From: Lachnospiraceae bacterium UBA7480 | GTDB lineage: Bacteria > Bacillota > Clostridia > Lachnospirales > Lachnospiraceae | DNA: 6,357 bases | Assembly (NCBI GenBank): GCA_002479655.1 | Contig: DLOQ01000056.1 | Coordinates: 26,545-32,901, forward strand | Direction: 5' to 3' | Part shown: piece by piece, positions 6,234-6,357 of the stretch | Numbering within the stretch: the stretch's first letter is position 1 | Layout: each line of letters opens with the position of its first letter | The notes under the pieces: generated by a model | What the model was told of the DNA's origin: nothing | Databases searched by the model: none | What the model saw: the letters and a program-made list of their open reading frames with translations, nothing else | Position numbers and translations under genes: made by a program

Positions 6234-6357
6234 TCATTGAGCCTCATCGATCAGCTCCTCCAGTGCTCCGTAGCTGTAGCCCATCTCCTCCCATTTAGTC
6301 AGCAGTTCATCCAAGATCTCGCCGTTGGTCTTGGATGTATTATGTAACAGCACAATG
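6234..6357 (-). CDS. Polysaccharide deacetylase (PdaA-like, carbohydrate esterase family 4), C-terminal fragment
   Basis: The last 40 complete codons of a gene entering from the right edge, ending with TGA (6236-6234). The fragment starts I-V-L-L-H-N-T-S-K-T-N-G-E-I-L and continues through a helix to G-Y-S-Y-G-A-L-E-E-L-I. This fits the end of NodB-homology deacetylases, where the (I/V)xLLH strand is the last catalytic motif with its conserved His. The following 'S-K-x-N-x-E-x-L' helix and 'GY-x-F/Y-x-x-L-x-x-L' ending resemble PdaA, the de-N-acetylase that helps form muramic delta-lactam in spore cortex peptidoglycan. PdaA itself versus another deacetylase of this class cannot be decided from 40 residues. 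No terminator follows before the guaA promoter, so some read-through into guaA is possible. Confidence 0.7.
   Translation of the reverse strand, partial: IVLLHNTSKTNGEILDELLTKWEEMGYSYGALEELIDEAQ

Noticed and set aside
1..6357. CRISPR arrays, tRNA/rRNA genes, transposases, defence or toxin-antitoxin modules
   Set aside because: None is supported. There are no regularly spaced repeats and no recognisable transposase or RNA gene, and the coding space is almost fully accounted for by the listed genes.

Overview
The window looks like chromosomal DNA from a Clostridia-type Firmicute, most likely a Lachnospiraceae member. The basis is strong GGAG/AGGAG ribosome-binding sites, mid-range GC, a Y-family polymerase / YolD pair, a fused FeoA-FeoB iron transporter and a PdaA-like deacetylase next to guaA. 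This assignment comes from family resemblance and was not checked by any search.

Layout, left to right. (1) 1-352, plus strand: C-terminal end of a multi-pass flippase of the polysaccharide-export type, cut by the window edge. (2) 393-1779, plus: a 219-aa protein of unknown function with a weak PD-(D/E)XK-nuclease-like motif pattern, then an AlkD-type DNA alkylation repair protein, closed by an intrinsic terminator at 1778-1806. (3) 1860-5899, plus: a tightly packed unit of a conserved-looking 83-aa protein, a Y-family translesion polymerase with a clamp-binding motif, a short (57-aa) YolD-like protein, and a FeoA-FeoB ferrous-iron transporter whose start codon overlaps the yolD-like stop (ATGA). 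Two neighbouring units therefore carry DNA-damage functions (alkylation repair, translesion synthesis), with ferrous iron uptake attached downstream. (4) 5900-6357, minus: the first 83 codons of guaA (GMP synthase), its perfect sigma-A promoter, and the last 40 codons of a polysaccharide deacetylase.

The most notable feature is the abrupt join at about 5899/5900. FeoB is recognisable up to ...APLFSPLG and then runs into the antisense strand of guaA. GuaA is recognisable up to LGICY, including its catalytic Cys, and then runs into the antisense strand of feoB. Both genes lose their 3' ends at one base position. This is the signature of an assembly chimera or of an inversion or deletion breakpoint. 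The novel C-termini of both reading frames (31 residues on FeoB, 4 on GuaA) are by-products of the join, not biology to interpret. I see no RNA genes, CRISPR array, insertion sequence or clear new multi-gene system.
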